A stretch of 64,000 bases of DNA from Ignavibacteriae bacterium HGW-Ignavibacteriae-4 (lineage in GTDB: Bacteria; Bacteroidota; Ignavibacteria; Kapaibacteriales; UBA2268), in contig PGYR01000002.1 in NCBI GenBank assembly GCA_002839765.1, positions 1-64,000 on the forward strand, read 5' to 3'. The notes below the pieces were generated by a model that did not search any database, was not told the DNA's origin, and saw only the letters and a list, made by a program, of their open reading frames with translations. Shown one piece after another: positions 44,444 through 54,626 of the stretch; position 1 is the first letter of the stretch; every line of letters starts with the position of its first letter. The translations under genes were made by a program, and so were the position numbers.

Positions 44444-47400
44444 GTGAAAAAATTATTTTTCCTACTGATCGTATTATTTCCAACATTGCTACTATCTCAA
44501 CCTGTTTTGAGTATTAGGAATATCGACTACCAGAACTTTCCAGTGATGAAAGCGGAAATCAGAGCCGTACACAATTCCCAATTAGTAACAATCAATCAAA
44601 ATAATTTGTTGTTCCTAGAAGGGTTTTTCTCACATAGAGATTTCACAGTAACTTCACCCGATGCTGATGGCTGGCAAAATATAGATTGGATACCTGATCA
44701 CAATGCAATAGAAGAGACTGCTTATGTAGCTAATCTAGTATTAACTCATGAAAAAGAATCTGGATTTCTTCCAATCCAAATTTCCAATATAGAAGACAAA
44801 ATAGGTACGTTTGTTTTTAAAAATGCCTCAGGTGAGAGGATATTTGATTTACAATTCGTCGAAACAGCAATTGGCGATACCTCGCTTAGATCTATAAGTT
44901 GCGAATATTTTTATAACCTACTTACTCCCGATAAATTAATAAAATCGATTAGAGTTGATTCTATCAATATTTCAAACGATAACTTTATAGTAGAATGGCG
45001 TGGTAACCAATTTAATAATAATCCACCACCAACTAATGTTCTATTTACTTCCAATCAAGTATTAGTGAGATTTGCTCCTTACGAAGAGGGTGCTCAATCT
45101 GCAATAATTAAGGTATTTTATAACCGAGGAGCAGTCGTTTACCTCCGCGTACAAGGTAATAAAAAGAAAGTAGTAGCTAAAACTAATCTAAAACTTAATT
45201 TCCCGAATGGGGGAGAGACATTCACTCCTTGCCAAGACACATTGATAACATGGGAAGGGAATGTAAAGAATATTTATACTAAAGCTGAGTTAAGCTACAA
45301 TGATGGTAAGACTTGGGAGAAAGTCGACTCAGCTGTTGCTGATAGTATGGAATGGAAAGTACCAACTAAAAAGACTTCATTAACTGCAAAGATGAGAGTC
45401 AGTCAAGATTTCACTAAGCAACCACCGCATAATTTCCCAATTGGCAGTAGTGTCTATTCAGTTGATTATAACTTCAAATCAACTAAAGCTATTTCATTTT
45501 CAGTCGGGTCTATCTCAGAATGGGATTTGGTTAAGTTAGATAACTCACGAATAGAATATAACCTGAATTCAAGAAATAGTGGTCAACTTCCTATATCAGC
45601 TAAGTATATTTCAGAAGACAGATTTGCGGCAATTTATTCTGTTGGTAATTTTGATACTCTTGCTATTTTTCAAGTAGGAAATACAACGGCAATAGAAAAA
45701 ATAGATATTTCAGATTTCAATCCCAAACAAATATATACTCTACGAGATAAAAATGAATTTTTAATTCTGCCGAGTTTCGGCAATTTTTTCAGGGTTTATA
45801 ATAGTAATACTCTTGCAGTCAAACAAGAGGTGGTTTACCAACAGCCTATAACGGATATGGGTATTGCAAACGACTCAACTATAATGGCCGTAAGTTGTCT
45901 GGATGGTAAAGTCCTAATAGTATCAAAATCAGATTTCCAAACAAAAGACAGTATTGAATTCTACAGAACTCCTGTTATTGCAAAATTGAACATATCACCT
46001 GATGGGAAATTAGTTGGTCTTAGCTCACTTGCTCGTGCTAATGAGGGAAGAACAAACTCTATGATTTGGGATTTGGAAACGAAAAACATAGTAACATCTG
46101 TTAATATTAGTGGTTCGGATCCAGTAGAAATCGGATTTAGTCCTACTGGTAATATGGCGATATTCGCTTATCAGTATCAAAATCAGATTAATATATATGA
46201 TTTGGTGAAGGGTGTCCAAAATGGAATTATTGAGACTTTCTCTGATGCTATGCAATCTCTAGCATATTCAAGTGAGAATAACTCGTTCTTAGTTTCAAGC
46301 GTGGGAAGTGGTAATTTCAAATTGAAACAATACTTCTTTACATTTCCCGAAACTGATGAATCAGATGGTTCATTTAGAATTATTAATCCAATCATTGAGA
46401 AAGAACCATTCGTTTTTGGTGACGAGTATATATTCAATGACGAAAAGAAATCGTTCAGTTTAGAGTTCTGTAACAAAGGCGAAGTACCGTTATTCATAGA
46501 AGATGCCCACTTCCAAAACCAAGTGCATTTTTCTGTAGATAATTTCGCATTGCCTGATACTTTATTACCAGGTGAATGTATAGATATTTCAATAATTTTC
46601 AATCCTAAAGACACAAGTATCGTTACGGACTCACTTATACTTTCTTCTTGTAATCTTGAATATGCCGTTTTCGTATCTGGGAACGGTTTAAATAGAAATA
46701 TTGTATTCAATAAAAGCATTATTGATTTAGGTGAAGTTTGTATCCAAGATACGACTTATGTTACTGATAAAATCTTCACTAATGGCGACCCAGTGCCGCT
46801 TAGATTCAATAAATTCCAAGTGGATAGTGCTGATATATTTGCATTCGAAAATTACAAGCGTGACACTATATTAGCACCGGGTGAATCTATAATGGCTACT
46901 GTCAGAGTAGTTCCGAATAAAGTAGGAATTATTACTTCTGACTACTATGTTATGCATAGTGACCAAGAAAAATATAAAGCTGCCGCTAAGCTCCAAGTTA
47001 AGGGTATCGGTACTTTTGTAGAGATTAGTCATACTACCTTACCATTTATACCAGAGCAAAAAGTACGGATACTGACAATAAAGAACGTTGGTACAGACCC
47101 CGTTGAGATTACTAATGCGATACTCAACCCAACAACAGATTTCAAAATAAATACTCCTACTCCTATTTTTATCCAACCGGGAGAAACTAAGGAAATAGAA
47201 ATAGAATGGATTGGCACCGACAATAATATAAGTGCTACTTTAGAGTTGGAAGCTGTGCCTTGTCTGACTCAGAGGGTAATTGAAATTATAGATTATCATG
47301 CAGAATCATCTATGAAAATAGAAGACACTAATGCTGATCCTCTTGATACTACATCTATAGCTATAACTTTTTACAATAATGAAAATGCTAGTTATAAAGG

Positions 47401-47986
47401 AATTAGAAAGTTTGAAGCTTTTGTGACTATTAACCCTAAGATATTTATTCCTGAGTACGCTGTCTCCGAATACGGAGATGCCACTATTGAGAATGTAGGA
47501 ATAGAGAATGGCAAGCGATTGATGAAGCTAACGGTCAACGGTGATTTCCCAGATAGAGGTACTTTGGCTAAGATAATTGGCTATCCAGGTTTGAGTGAAG
47601 AAACTACATCGACTATGCTCTTCGATACAGATAAATCTATATTCTGGGGAGAGAGTACTAATGAGTCTATGAGATCAGGATTGTTTACATTACTACTGAC
47701 ATGCAATGATCAATCGATAATTCATTCTGCTACTGAAATACAATCAGTATCTCCTAACCCAGTGAACAGCACTGCTAATATTCAAATCTACTCTAATGAA
47801 AATGAAGAATTTGATTTGGTTGTTCTTGACCCTAGAGGGGAAGAGATGTACAAAGAGAAAATAAAATTACAAATTGGTGAGAACATTGTACAATTTGACT
47901 CGAGTGGCTTCTTGTCTGGTTCTTATTATATTGTGCTGAAAAGAGATAGAATAATTAGTTCCAAAAAAATACTGATAGTTAAGTAA
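44444..47986 (+). CDS. propeller and choice-of-anchor-D T9SS cargo
   Basis: An 1180-residue exported protein starting at a GTG with AAGGGA six bases upstream. Signal peptide (about 1-19); an N-terminal beta region; an Ig-like module at about 255-340 (LNFPNGGETFTPCQDTLITW); a WD40-like propeller at about 345-640; choice-of-anchor-D repeats at about 645-950 (DLGEVCIQDTTYV); a cohesin-position beta domain at about 955-1100; and a T9SS tail (VSPNPVNSTANIQIYS ... SGSYYIVLKRD ... ILIVK). One base separates it from a dual-OmpA gene, the same pairing as at 23.9-32.7 kb. Surface display inferred; partner unknown. Confidence 0.87.
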   Translation: MKKLFFLLIVLFPTLLLSQPVLSIRNIDYQNFPVMKAEIRAVHNSQLVTINQNNLLFLEGFFSHRDFTVTSPDADGWQNIDWIPDHNAIEETAYVANLVLTHEKESGFLPIQISNIEDKIGTFVFKNASGERIFDLQFVETAIGDTSLRSISCEYFYNLLTPDKLIKSIRVDSINISNDNFIVEWRGNQFNNNPPPTNVLFTSNQVLVRFAPYEEGAQSAIIKVFYNRGAVVYLRVQGNKKKVVAKTNLKLNFPNGGETFTPCQDTLITWEGNVKNIYTKAELSYNDGKTWEKVDSAVADSMEWKVPTKKTSLTAKMRVSQDFTKQPPHNFPIGSSVYSVDYNFKSTKAISFSVGSISEWDLVKLDNSRIEYNLNSRNSGQLPISAKYISEDRFAAIYSVGNFDTLAIFQVGNTTAIEKIDISDFNPKQIYTLRDKNEFLILPSFGNFFRVYNSNTLAVKQEVVYQQPITDMGIANDSTIMAVSCLDGKVLIVSKSDFQTKDSIEFYRTPVIAKLNISPDGKLVGLSSLARANEGRTNSMIWDLETKNIVTSVNISGSDPVEIGFSPTGNMAIFAYQYQNQINIYDLVKGVQNGIIETFSDAMQSLAYSSENNSFLVSSVGSGNFKLKQYFFTFPETDESDGSFRIINPIIEKEPFVFGDEYIFNDEKKSFSLEFCNKGEVPLFIEDAHFQNQVHFSVDNFALPDTLLPGECIDISIIFNPKDTSIVTDSLILSSCNLEYAVFVSGNGLNRNIVFNKSIIDLGEVCIQDTTYVTDKIFTNGDPVPLRFNKFQVDSADIFAFENYKRDTILAPGESIMATVRVVPNKVGIITSDYYVMHSDQEKYKAAAKLQVKGIGTFVEISHTTLPFIPEQKVRILTIKNVGTDPVEITNAILNPTTDFKINTPTPIFIQPGETKEIEIEWIGTDNNISATLELEAVPCLTQRVIEIIDYHAESSMKIEDTNADPLDTTSIAITFYNNENASYKGIRKFEAFVTINPKIFIPEYAVSEYGDATIENVGIENGKRLMKLTVNGDFPDRGTLAKIIGYPGLSEETTSTMLFDTDKSIFWGESTNESMRSGLFTLLLTCNDQSIIHSATEIQSVSPNPVNSTANIQIYSNENEEFDLVVLDPRGEEMYKEKIKLQIGENIVQFDSSGFLSGSYYIVLKRDRIISSKKILIVK

Positions 47987-47987
47987 T

Positions 47988-49919
47988 ATGAAATATATAG
48001 CAATAGTATTTATAATATGCAGTAGCTTACTAATAGCTGGCGAAAGAACAGGAACTAAGTATTTTCTGAATGCTGGGCTGAACTACAATATGCACACTAC
48101 TGACATCAAAGGATTCTCTGGAACAGAAAATTGTTGTGATGGCTTTACTGGTGGTAACTTCCTCGACCCAACTTTTGGCTTCGGTATGGAGCTGGCTATG
48201 GGGAATCTCATATTCGATTTGCCAGCAAGCTATGTTTTGCAGCTTAACTATAATGGTTTGAGTAGCGAATATAGTGAAGAGCGGTTAAGAGGGTATAAGT
48301 TAAGTGAATTCGATAAGCAGCCAATTATGGTGGAGCATCAACTGAACCCAACTATTAAGCTATTATCAATTGGGAACTCAATTTATTCAGAGTTATTCAG
48401 TGGCTTCTCGTTCGGATTGGGTGCTGATATTGGCTTTGTCATGACCTCTGATTATTCTCAAAATGAAATTGCTCTTAGCCCAAATGATTTCACGTTCTCA
48501 AATGGAAGCCGTGAGATAAATACTGGTGAAGGAACTATTAAGGAGATGAATTCTCTCATCGTTTCTCTATTTGCAGGAATTAGATATGACCTTTATGATT
48601 TCAATGATTGGACTATCAGACCCGAAGTAAAGTATAATTATATTCCGGGTAGTTTATTAGATGGAAAAGATCTTTTTGCAACGCAATTATCGGGCTCTAT
48701 TTCATTCGTTTATAATATGACATCACCAGAGCCAAAGGCTCCAGCTCCTCCACCTCAACCAGAACCGAAGGAAATAGAAGAAGTTGTAGTTGCTCCTGCA
48801 CCTCCTTATATTCATGTTAATCTGACTTTGAAAGATGATAAAGGTAATGAAATAAAAGATGGTCAGAAGTTAACTATCCCTATTTCGGTTTATGAGACTA
48901 AACAAGAGTATGCTCTAAGACCAGTCGTTTTCTTCGATAGTGCTGATTATAACTACAAGAAATATAATATCGAAAGTTTTACGAACTCTGATTTCGATGT
49001 TCAAACTGAGATGATAAACTCAATAGCAAGAAAGATGAAAGAAGATAAATCTTTGACTCTTACTTTGACTACCTATGATTTGGGTGATGAGCCTAAGAAT
49101 ATGCCAGAAGAACGGTTGTATAATATAGAGCAAAAACTAAAAGATGATGGAGTTGATTTATCACGCGTAAAAGACAAGACCCTAACAGTCGATAAAGATT
49201 TCAAATATAATGAACTAAAAGAAGAGTACAGAAAAGTTGAATTTGCTCTTTCTGATAATTCGGAATTGATAAAGAGTATTTACGAAATAGATAGTAGAAT
49301 AGAATTCGACAAAATGTCATTCACTCCTAAAACAAATATCAATTCATCTGAAGATGAATACTACAGAGAAGCAAACCTTTATGTAAACGAAAATCCTACC
49401 AAAAAAGAGAATAAAGACTTTACATTCACAATAGATGATTCTTACACAAAAGAATTTGAAAAAAATGAGCCCGTGAAATTCAATTATATTTCTAATGCTG
49501 AAGTTTCTGGTATATACTCCGCAGCAAATGTGTCTTTCACAGTAGCTCCAACTGTCAAGAATGTAAACCAGACTATCAATACTATCAATGATGGTACAAA
49601 AACTACTGAACAACATATCCTCGCTTATACTGAATTCGATAAATCTAGCTTCAAATCAGTTGACCAAGACGTATTGAAATTAGTCAGAAAAGCATTAGAG
49701 CAAAATAGAAAAGTAACTATCTTCGCATCTACTGACAATCTAGGAAACGAGGAATATAACAAAGCCTTAGCCGAAAGAAGAGCCAATACTGCAAAAAGTA
49801 TAATAGGTGGCAATAGCAATAACCTACAAGTTATTTATCCAGAACAATACCTATTCTCAAATGAACATCCGTATGGTAGAATGCTGAATAGAGCAATAGT
49901 TGTTCGTATAGATAAATAA
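47988..49919 (+). CDS. outer-membrane protein with two OmpA-like domains (second locus)
   Basis: A 643-residue protein: signal peptide (about 1-17), barrel-like region to about 245, proline-rich linker (PKAPAPPPQPEPKE), a degenerate OmpA-like region at about 305-420 (VVFFDSADYNYKKY ... EERLYNIEQKL ... RKVEFAL), a beta segment, then a canonical OmpA domain at about 540-643 (ILAYTEFDKSSF ... FASTDNLGNEEYNKALAERRANTAKSI ... GRMLNRAIVVRI). Domain order matches the 681-residue protein at 27565. Starts one base after the cargo stop, so co-translation is expected. Should bridge outer membrane and peptidoglycan. Confidence 0.86.
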   Translation: MKYIAIVFIICSSLLIAGERTGTKYFLNAGLNYNMHTTDIKGFSGTENCCDGFTGGNFLDPTFGFGMELAMGNLIFDLPASYVLQLNYNGLSSEYSEERLRGYKLSEFDKQPIMVEHQLNPTIKLLSIGNSIYSELFSGFSFGLGADIGFVMTSDYSQNEIALSPNDFTFSNGSREINTGEGTIKEMNSLIVSLFAGIRYDLYDFNDWTIRPEVKYNYIPGSLLDGKDLFATQLSGSISFVYNMTSPEPKAPAPPPQPEPKEIEEVVVAPAPPYIHVNLTLKDDKGNEIKDGQKLTIPISVYETKQEYALRPVVFFDSADYNYKKYNIESFTNSDFDVQTEMINSIARKMKEDKSLTLTLTTYDLGDEPKNMPEERLYNIEQKLKDDGVDLSRVKDKTLTVDKDFKYNELKEEYRKVEFALSDNSELIKSIYEIDSRIEFDKMSFTPKTNINSSEDEYYREANLYVNENPTKKENKDFTFTIDDSYTKEFEKNEPVKFNYISNAEVSGIYSAANVSFTVAPTVKNVNQTINTINDGTKTTEQHILAYTEFDKSSFKSVDQDVLKLVRKALEQNRKVTIFASTDNLGNEEYNKALAERRANTAKSIIGGNSNNLQVIYPEQYLFSNEHPYGRMLNRAIVVRIDK

Positions 49920-50070
49920 AAATCTTTTCAATAAATATTTAGAAATGATATTATTTTCATATATTATCGCTTCTAAAAATGAAGACTCGGAAAATAAATT
50001 GAACCTAATACGGGTTTGAGTATTTTCCTACGCTTTGAGTTTATATCAAATCGAAATAAAGGAATCAAGT

Positions 50071-51468
50071 ATGGAAAAAAGAGAAGAACTCTGGGGCCAC
50101 CCCAAAGGACTATATATCCTGTTTTTCACAGAAATGTGGGAACGATTTAGTTACTATGGTATGCGAGCTATATTAATATTGTTTTTGATTAGTACAGTCA
50201 CTAATGATAACCCTGGATTTGGCTGGACAGAATCAGACGCATTATATTTATATGGTTGGTACACAGCATTAGTGTATATTTTATCTATAGCTGGTGGATG
50301 GGTAGCCGATAAGTATTGGGGACAAAAAAGAACCGTCCTCATTGGAGGTATTCTTCTCTGTTTTGGTCATGGTGTTTTAGCCGTTGAAGCTCTTTGGGCA
50401 TTTTATACTGGTCTAGGACTAATAATTCTTGGTGTTGGTGGGTTGAAACCGAATATTTCTACAATGGTTGGTGGGCTATACGGTCCCGGTGATGATAGAA
50501 GAGATAAGGGTTTCACAATATTTTACATTGGTATAAACCTAGGTGCTTTCCTTTCAGCTCTTATTGTTGGTTATGTTGGTGAGGAAATTGGATGGCATTA
50601 TGGCTTTGGATTAGCTGGTATCGGTATGGTATTAGGTCAGACCGTATTTATGCTAGGCCAAAAATATCTTACTGGTGTAGGTGAAGCAACTAAAGATTTA
50701 ACTCCTGCCGAGATGGAAGCTAAAAAACGTCCTCTTACGAATATAGAAATTGATCGTGTTAAAGTCATGTTGATATCATTTGTATTGATTATCGTTTTCT
50801 GGGGAGCTTTTGAGCAAGCTGGTGGATTGATGAGTATATATACAGCACAGAAAACAGATTTGAGTTTAGGGTTCACTATTCCACTACTTGGTTTAGATGC
50901 TGTACCGGCATCTTGGTTCCAATCTGTAAATGCACTATTTATTATCTTATTCGGTGTTCCTATCGCTGCTTTTTGGTACAAATGGAAAGTCAAAGGCAAA
51001 GAATCATCTTCACTATTCAAAATGGCAATTGGTATTATCATAATGGGACTTGGATTCTTGTTTATGTCTGCTGCTTCATTACAATTCGAAGCTAATGGTC
51101 AATCAGCAATGTATTGGTTAGTCTTAGCATATCTTTTCCATACAGTCGGTGAGCTATGTGCATCACCAGTTGCACTTTCATTTATAACAAAGTTAGCACC
51201 ACTGAAATATGCATCTATTATGATGGGTGCTTATTTTGCTGCTACAGGTGTGGGTAATAAAGTTGCAGGTATGGTTGGGGAATGGTCTCAATCAGCGGGT
51301 GAGTTAGAAATATTCACAGGTATAGCTATTTTCTGTACTATAATTGGATTACTAGTTATTGCATTACTGAAGCCATTGAAGCGATTAACTCATGGTGCAG
51401 AAGATAAACAAGCAATTGATCCTGCTGAGCAAGAAGGTTACGAAATAGCTGAATCTGACAAATTATAA
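50071..51468 (+). CDS. POT family proton-dependent peptide transporter
   Basis: A POT/PTR2-family symporter importing di- and tripeptides with protons through the inner membrane. Seen: the helix-1 motif FTEMWERFSYYGMR at about 19-32 and the PTR signature FTIFYIGINLGAF at about 150, within some 12-14 predicted helices. I choose the ATG at 50071 (466 residues), with AAAGGA eight bases upstream, rather than the TTG at 50035. A second transporter follows 38 bases downstream and probably shares the transcript. Substrate range not readable from sequence. Confidence 0.93.
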   Translation: MEKREELWGHPKGLYILFFTEMWERFSYYGMRAILILFLISTVTNDNPGFGWTESDALYLYGWYTALVYILSIAGGWVADKYWGQKRTVLIGGILLCFGHGVLAVEALWAFYTGLGLIILGVGGLKPNISTMVGGLYGPGDDRRDKGFTIFYIGINLGAFLSALIVGYVGEEIGWHYGFGLAGIGMVLGQTVFMLGQKYLTGVGEATKDLTPAEMEAKKRPLTNIEIDRVKVMLISFVLIIVFWGAFEQAGGLMSIYTAQKTDLSLGFTIPLLGLDAVPASWFQSVNALFIILFGVPIAAFWYKWKVKGKESSSLFKMAIGIIIMGLGFLFMSAASLQFEANGQSAMYWLVLAYLFHTVGELCASPVALSFITKLAPLKYASIMMGAYFAATGVGNKVAGMVGEWSQSAGELEIFTGIAIFCTIIGLLVIALLKPLKRLTHGAEDKQAIDPAEQEGYEIAESDKL

Positions 51469-51506
51469 CAAACATATTATTATAAACTCTTTATAAATGG
51501 AACAAT

Positions 51507-53180
51507 ATGGATTTAAGTTTAATTATACTAATTGTCTCTTGGATATTTGTACTGATATGGGTTCCCATTATCATATTTAGTAATCGTAAATTACATCCAA
51601 AAGCATTATTCATTCTTTTCTTCGCGGAAATGTGGGAACGGTTCTCATACTACGGTATGCGTACACTACTTACTTTGTATATGGTAAAAGAACTATTCGC
51701 ACATCTTTCTCAAGGTGAAGCAGATAGTATGGCTTTGGGCATATATGGCTCATACACGGCCATGGTGTACCTTTTCCCAGTAGTGGGTGGTATATTCGCT
51801 GATAAGATATTAGGATTCCGTAAGGCAATTCTATTTGGTGGTATTCTGATGATGGCTGGGCACTTTGCACTGTCACTTCAAGGTATGTATTTGCCTGATA
51901 GTATGAATCTGTTTTTCTTATCACTAGCATTTATTATAATTGGTAATGGCTTTTTCAAACCGAATATCTCTAGTTTATTAGGGAATTACTATGGAGCTAA
52001 TGATAGCCGTAAAGATGGCGCTTTCACTATATTCTACATGGGAGTAAATATTGGTGCCTTGCTTTCAATTGTAACTTGTGGTTACGTTGGTGAGCAAATT
52101 AGCTGGCACTATGGCTTCGGTCTTGCTGGTATTGGTATGATGATAGGTTTACTAGTTTTCTGGCTTGCTGGTGACAAGTATCTAGGGAAAAAAGGGAAGA
52201 ATCCAAGTTCGATGGAAGATTTCCCAGAAGTAGATGAGACAGCAGATAGAAAATTGTTGGGTGGTTCTCAGGAAGATCGTGATGCTGCTATGAATTTGGA
52301 AGCAACTAACTTCACTGATATGACTACAACTAGTTTGAAAAGAAAACAATGGTTGACGTATATTGGAACATTATTATTTATTCCAATATGTTCGTTGTTC
52401 TTAAATTTAAGCGATGTAGTTACTTGGATACTTATAGCATTAAGTGTTGGTATTCTAGGTGTACTATTTATGATGAGTACAAAAGAAGATAAAGTTGGTG
52501 GACAAAGGTTATGGGTAGTAATTGTGCTATTCCTATTCCACTCTATGTTTTGGGCATTGTTCGAACAAGCGGGTGGATCTATCACTTTATTCACTGCTAG
52601 AAACGTAGATAGATTAGTGATGGGGTCTGAGATTCCAGCATCTATCTTCCAATTCTTTAACGCATTCTTTATAATGTTACTTGCTCCAGTCTTTTCTTGG
52701 ATTTGGATTCGATTGAGAAACAAAGGAAATGAACCTTCTACGCCGATGAAGTTTGTTCTAGGACTTTCACAACTTGCCGTTGGTTTTGGTGTCATTGTAA
52801 TTGGTGCTAAATTCTTCGCATCTTCAGAAGGGCTAGTTCCTATTATTTTCCTTGTAGTTATGTATTTATTCCATACAACTGGTGAGCTAAGTTTATCACC
52901 TGTGGGTTTATCTATGATAACCAAACTATCACCTAAGAAAGCCGTGGGGTTTGTAATGGGTGCATGGTTCTTGTCTATCGCATTAGCGAATAAGATGGGT
53001 GGTCTAATCGGAGAGTTAACTGCATCGGAAAGTGTAGGAGAAAACTCCTCAGCGTTGGATACACTAATAGTTTACTCGGATACATACCTTATGTGGGGTG
53101 TATTAGTTGTGGGCGTAGCAGCGTTGTTGTTACTCACATTAGTTCCTACACTCAAGAAATGGATGAACGGAATACATTAA
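51507..53180 (+). CDS. POT family peptide transporter, second copy
   Basis: A 557-residue paralogue of the preceding transporter. It has an extra N-terminal hydrophobic segment (LSLIILIVSWIFVLIWVPIII), the FAEMWERFSYYGMR motif, the signature FTIFYMGVNIGALL, and a longer cytoplasmic loop at about 230-285 (SSMEDFPEVDETADRK). Conserved FEQAGGSITLFTARN near helix 7 is also typical. It ends the operon before a T-rich terminator. The different loop suggests diverged regulation or substrate rather than redundancy. Confidence 0.93.
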   Translation: MDLSLIILIVSWIFVLIWVPIIIFSNRKLHPKALFILFFAEMWERFSYYGMRTLLTLYMVKELFAHLSQGEADSMALGIYGSYTAMVYLFPVVGGIFADKILGFRKAILFGGILMMAGHFALSLQGMYLPDSMNLFFLSLAFIIIGNGFFKPNISSLLGNYYGANDSRKDGAFTIFYMGVNIGALLSIVTCGYVGEQISWHYGFGLAGIGMMIGLLVFWLAGDKYLGKKGKNPSSMEDFPEVDETADRKLLGGSQEDRDAAMNLEATNFTDMTTTSLKRKQWLTYIGTLLFIPICSLFLNLSDVVTWILIALSVGILGVLFMMSTKEDKVGGQRLWVVIVLFLFHSMFWALFEQAGGSITLFTARNVDRLVMGSEIPASIFQFFNAFFIMLLAPVFSWIWIRLRNKGNEPSTPMKFVLGLSQLAVGFGVIVIGAKFFASSEGLVPIIFLVVMYLFHTTGELSLSPVGLSMITKLSPKKAVGFVMGAWFLSIALANKMGGLIGELTASESVGENSSALDTLIVYSDTYLMWGVLVVGVAALLLLTLVPTLKKWMNGIH

Positions 53181-53203
53181 TCGTATTAATATAAATTATT
53201 TTA

Positions 53204-53234
53204 CAAGCCCTGTCATTCGATGGGGCTTTTTTTT
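53204..53234 (+). terminator. rho-independent terminator of the POT operon
   Basis: AAGCCC / GGGGCTT stem with an 11-base loop, then TTTTTTTT, 24 bases past the stop. Confidence 0.8.
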
Positions 53235-53311
53235 GTGGGAAATTCTCCGAATCAGGGATGAACGGTTTACTCTGATTATATATAATTTTAACTCAGATTT
53301 CACAAAGAACT

Positions 53312-53350
53312 CGTCACTCAGAGCTAACGGAGTTAGCGAAGAGTCCAGGA
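53312..53350 (+). repeat. interspersed CGTCACTCAGAGC...GAAGAGTCCAGG repeat
   Basis: Same ends as 5488-5527; the core is a perfect GCTAAC-GGA-GTTAGC hairpin. It lies between the convergent POT and metK terminators. Confidence 0.6.
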
Positions 53351-53384
53351 GAAGTAGTACCTCTAGCATTGTTCAAATAATTCA

Positions 53385-53420
53385 CAAAAAAGAAGGCATA
53401 TAAATTAATATATGCCTTCT
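53385..53420 (-). terminator. rho-independent terminator of metK
   Basis: AGAAGGCATATA / TATATGCCTTCT, a perfect 12-base-pair stem with a 6-base loop, followed on the minus strand by TTTTTT, 29 bases past the metK stop. Confidence 0.88.
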
Positions 53421-53448
53421 AAATTTTCGTCTAATTTTTATGTTTTGA

Positions 53449-54591
53449 CTAAGCTAATTCGCGTTTGATTTGTTCTACTAAGTCTAAACTTTCCCAGGAG
53501 AAAATATCTCTACCGAAATGACCATAACTAGCAGTCTTTTGGAAAATTGGTTTTGTCAAATCGAATTTTTGAATGATTCCTCTAGGAGTTAGATCAACGC
53601 TTTTCTGTATCCATTCAGATATTTCGAATCTATTATGCTTAGAAGTGCCATGAGTATCAACGTAAATAGAAAGTGGTCTATCTACACCAATAGCATACGC
53701 TAGTTGAATAGTACACTCGTCAGCTACACCAGCAGCTACTAAATTTTTAGCCACATAACGCGCTGCGTAAGCTGCTGATCTATCTACTTTCGTAGCATCT
53801 TTACCAGAGAATGCACCACCACCGTGTGGAGCCTTTCCGCCATAAGTATCAACTATTATTTTTCTACCCGTCAGACCAGTATCACCGTGTGGACCACCAA
53901 TTATAAATTGACCGGTTGGGTTTATATGGTATTCTGTGTCTTGTAGCCATTCTTTTGGTATAATCTCATTTACAACATTATTAATAACGTCTTCTTGGAT
54001 TTGTCTACTAGTTATACCCGGATCGTGTTGAGTAGAAAGCACTATATTGTGTGCTCTAATAATCTTATTATCCTCGCCGTATTCTAATGTGATTTGTGCT
54101 TTAGAATCTGGACGAAGGTACGTCATTATCTGTTTTGCTTTTCTGATTTCAGCTAACTTTAGAAGTAATTTATGCGAATACATAAGTGCAGCTGGCATTA
54201 ACTCTTCGGTCTCACGAGTAGCGTAGCCAAACATTATACCTTGGTCACCAGCTCCGCCAGTGTCCACTCCCATTGCTATATCTTCTGATTGTTTGTTTAG
54301 TACATTGATTACGCTACATGACTCTGCGTCGAATCTGTATTCACCTTTCGTATAGCCAATGTCTCTGATTACTTGTCGTGCGACTTCTGTGATGTCTATA
54401 TAAGAATTAGTGGTTACCTCGCCACCTACGACCAACATACCAGTAGCAGCAAAGCACTCACATGCTACACGAGCATTTGGGTCTTCTGTTAATACTGCAT
54501 CTAATACGGCGTCACTTACTTGATCACAAACTTTATCGGGATGTCCTTCTGAAACTGATTCGGAGGTAAAATGATAAACATTTTTACTCAT
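53449..54591 (-). CDS. metK: S-adenosylmethionine synthetase
   Basis: Methionine adenosyltransferase makes SAM from methionine and ATP. Seen: [17 protein letters not shown] at the start with the catalytic His/Asp, [12 protein letters not shown] (ATP site) and [19 protein letters not shown] (P-loop-like). Length 380 is normal. The SAM it makes feeds, among others, the MtaB enzyme in this window. Monocistronic with its own terminator, 35 bases from the transglycosylase gene upstream; no SAM riboswitch-like structure is evident in that short gap. Confidence 0.97.
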   Translation of the reverse strand: MSKNVYHFTSESVSEGHPDKVCDQVSDAVLDAVLTEDPNARVACECFAATGMLVVGGEVTTNSYIDITEVARQVIRDIGYTKGEYRFDAESCSVINVLNKQSEDIAMGVDTGGAGDQGIMFGYATRETEELMPAALMYSHKLLLKLAEIRKAKQIMTYLRPDSKAQITLEYGEDNKIIRAHNIVLSTQHDPGITSRQIQEDVINNVVNEIIPKEWLQDTEYHINPTGQFIIGGPHGDTGLTGRKIIVDTYGGKAPHGGGAFSGKDATKVDRSAAYAARYVAKNLVAAGVADECTIQLAYAIGVDRPLSIYVDTHGTSKHNRFEISEWIQKSVDLTPRGIIQKFDLTKPIFQKTASYGHFGRDIFSWESLDLVEQIKRELA

Positions 54592-54626
54592 TAATATTCC
54601 TTATTCTTTTTATACCGCTATTATTA

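Noticed and set aside
51670-51930. 86-residue minus-strand ORF in the second POT gene
   Set aside because: Antisense shadow of a clear transporter gene.
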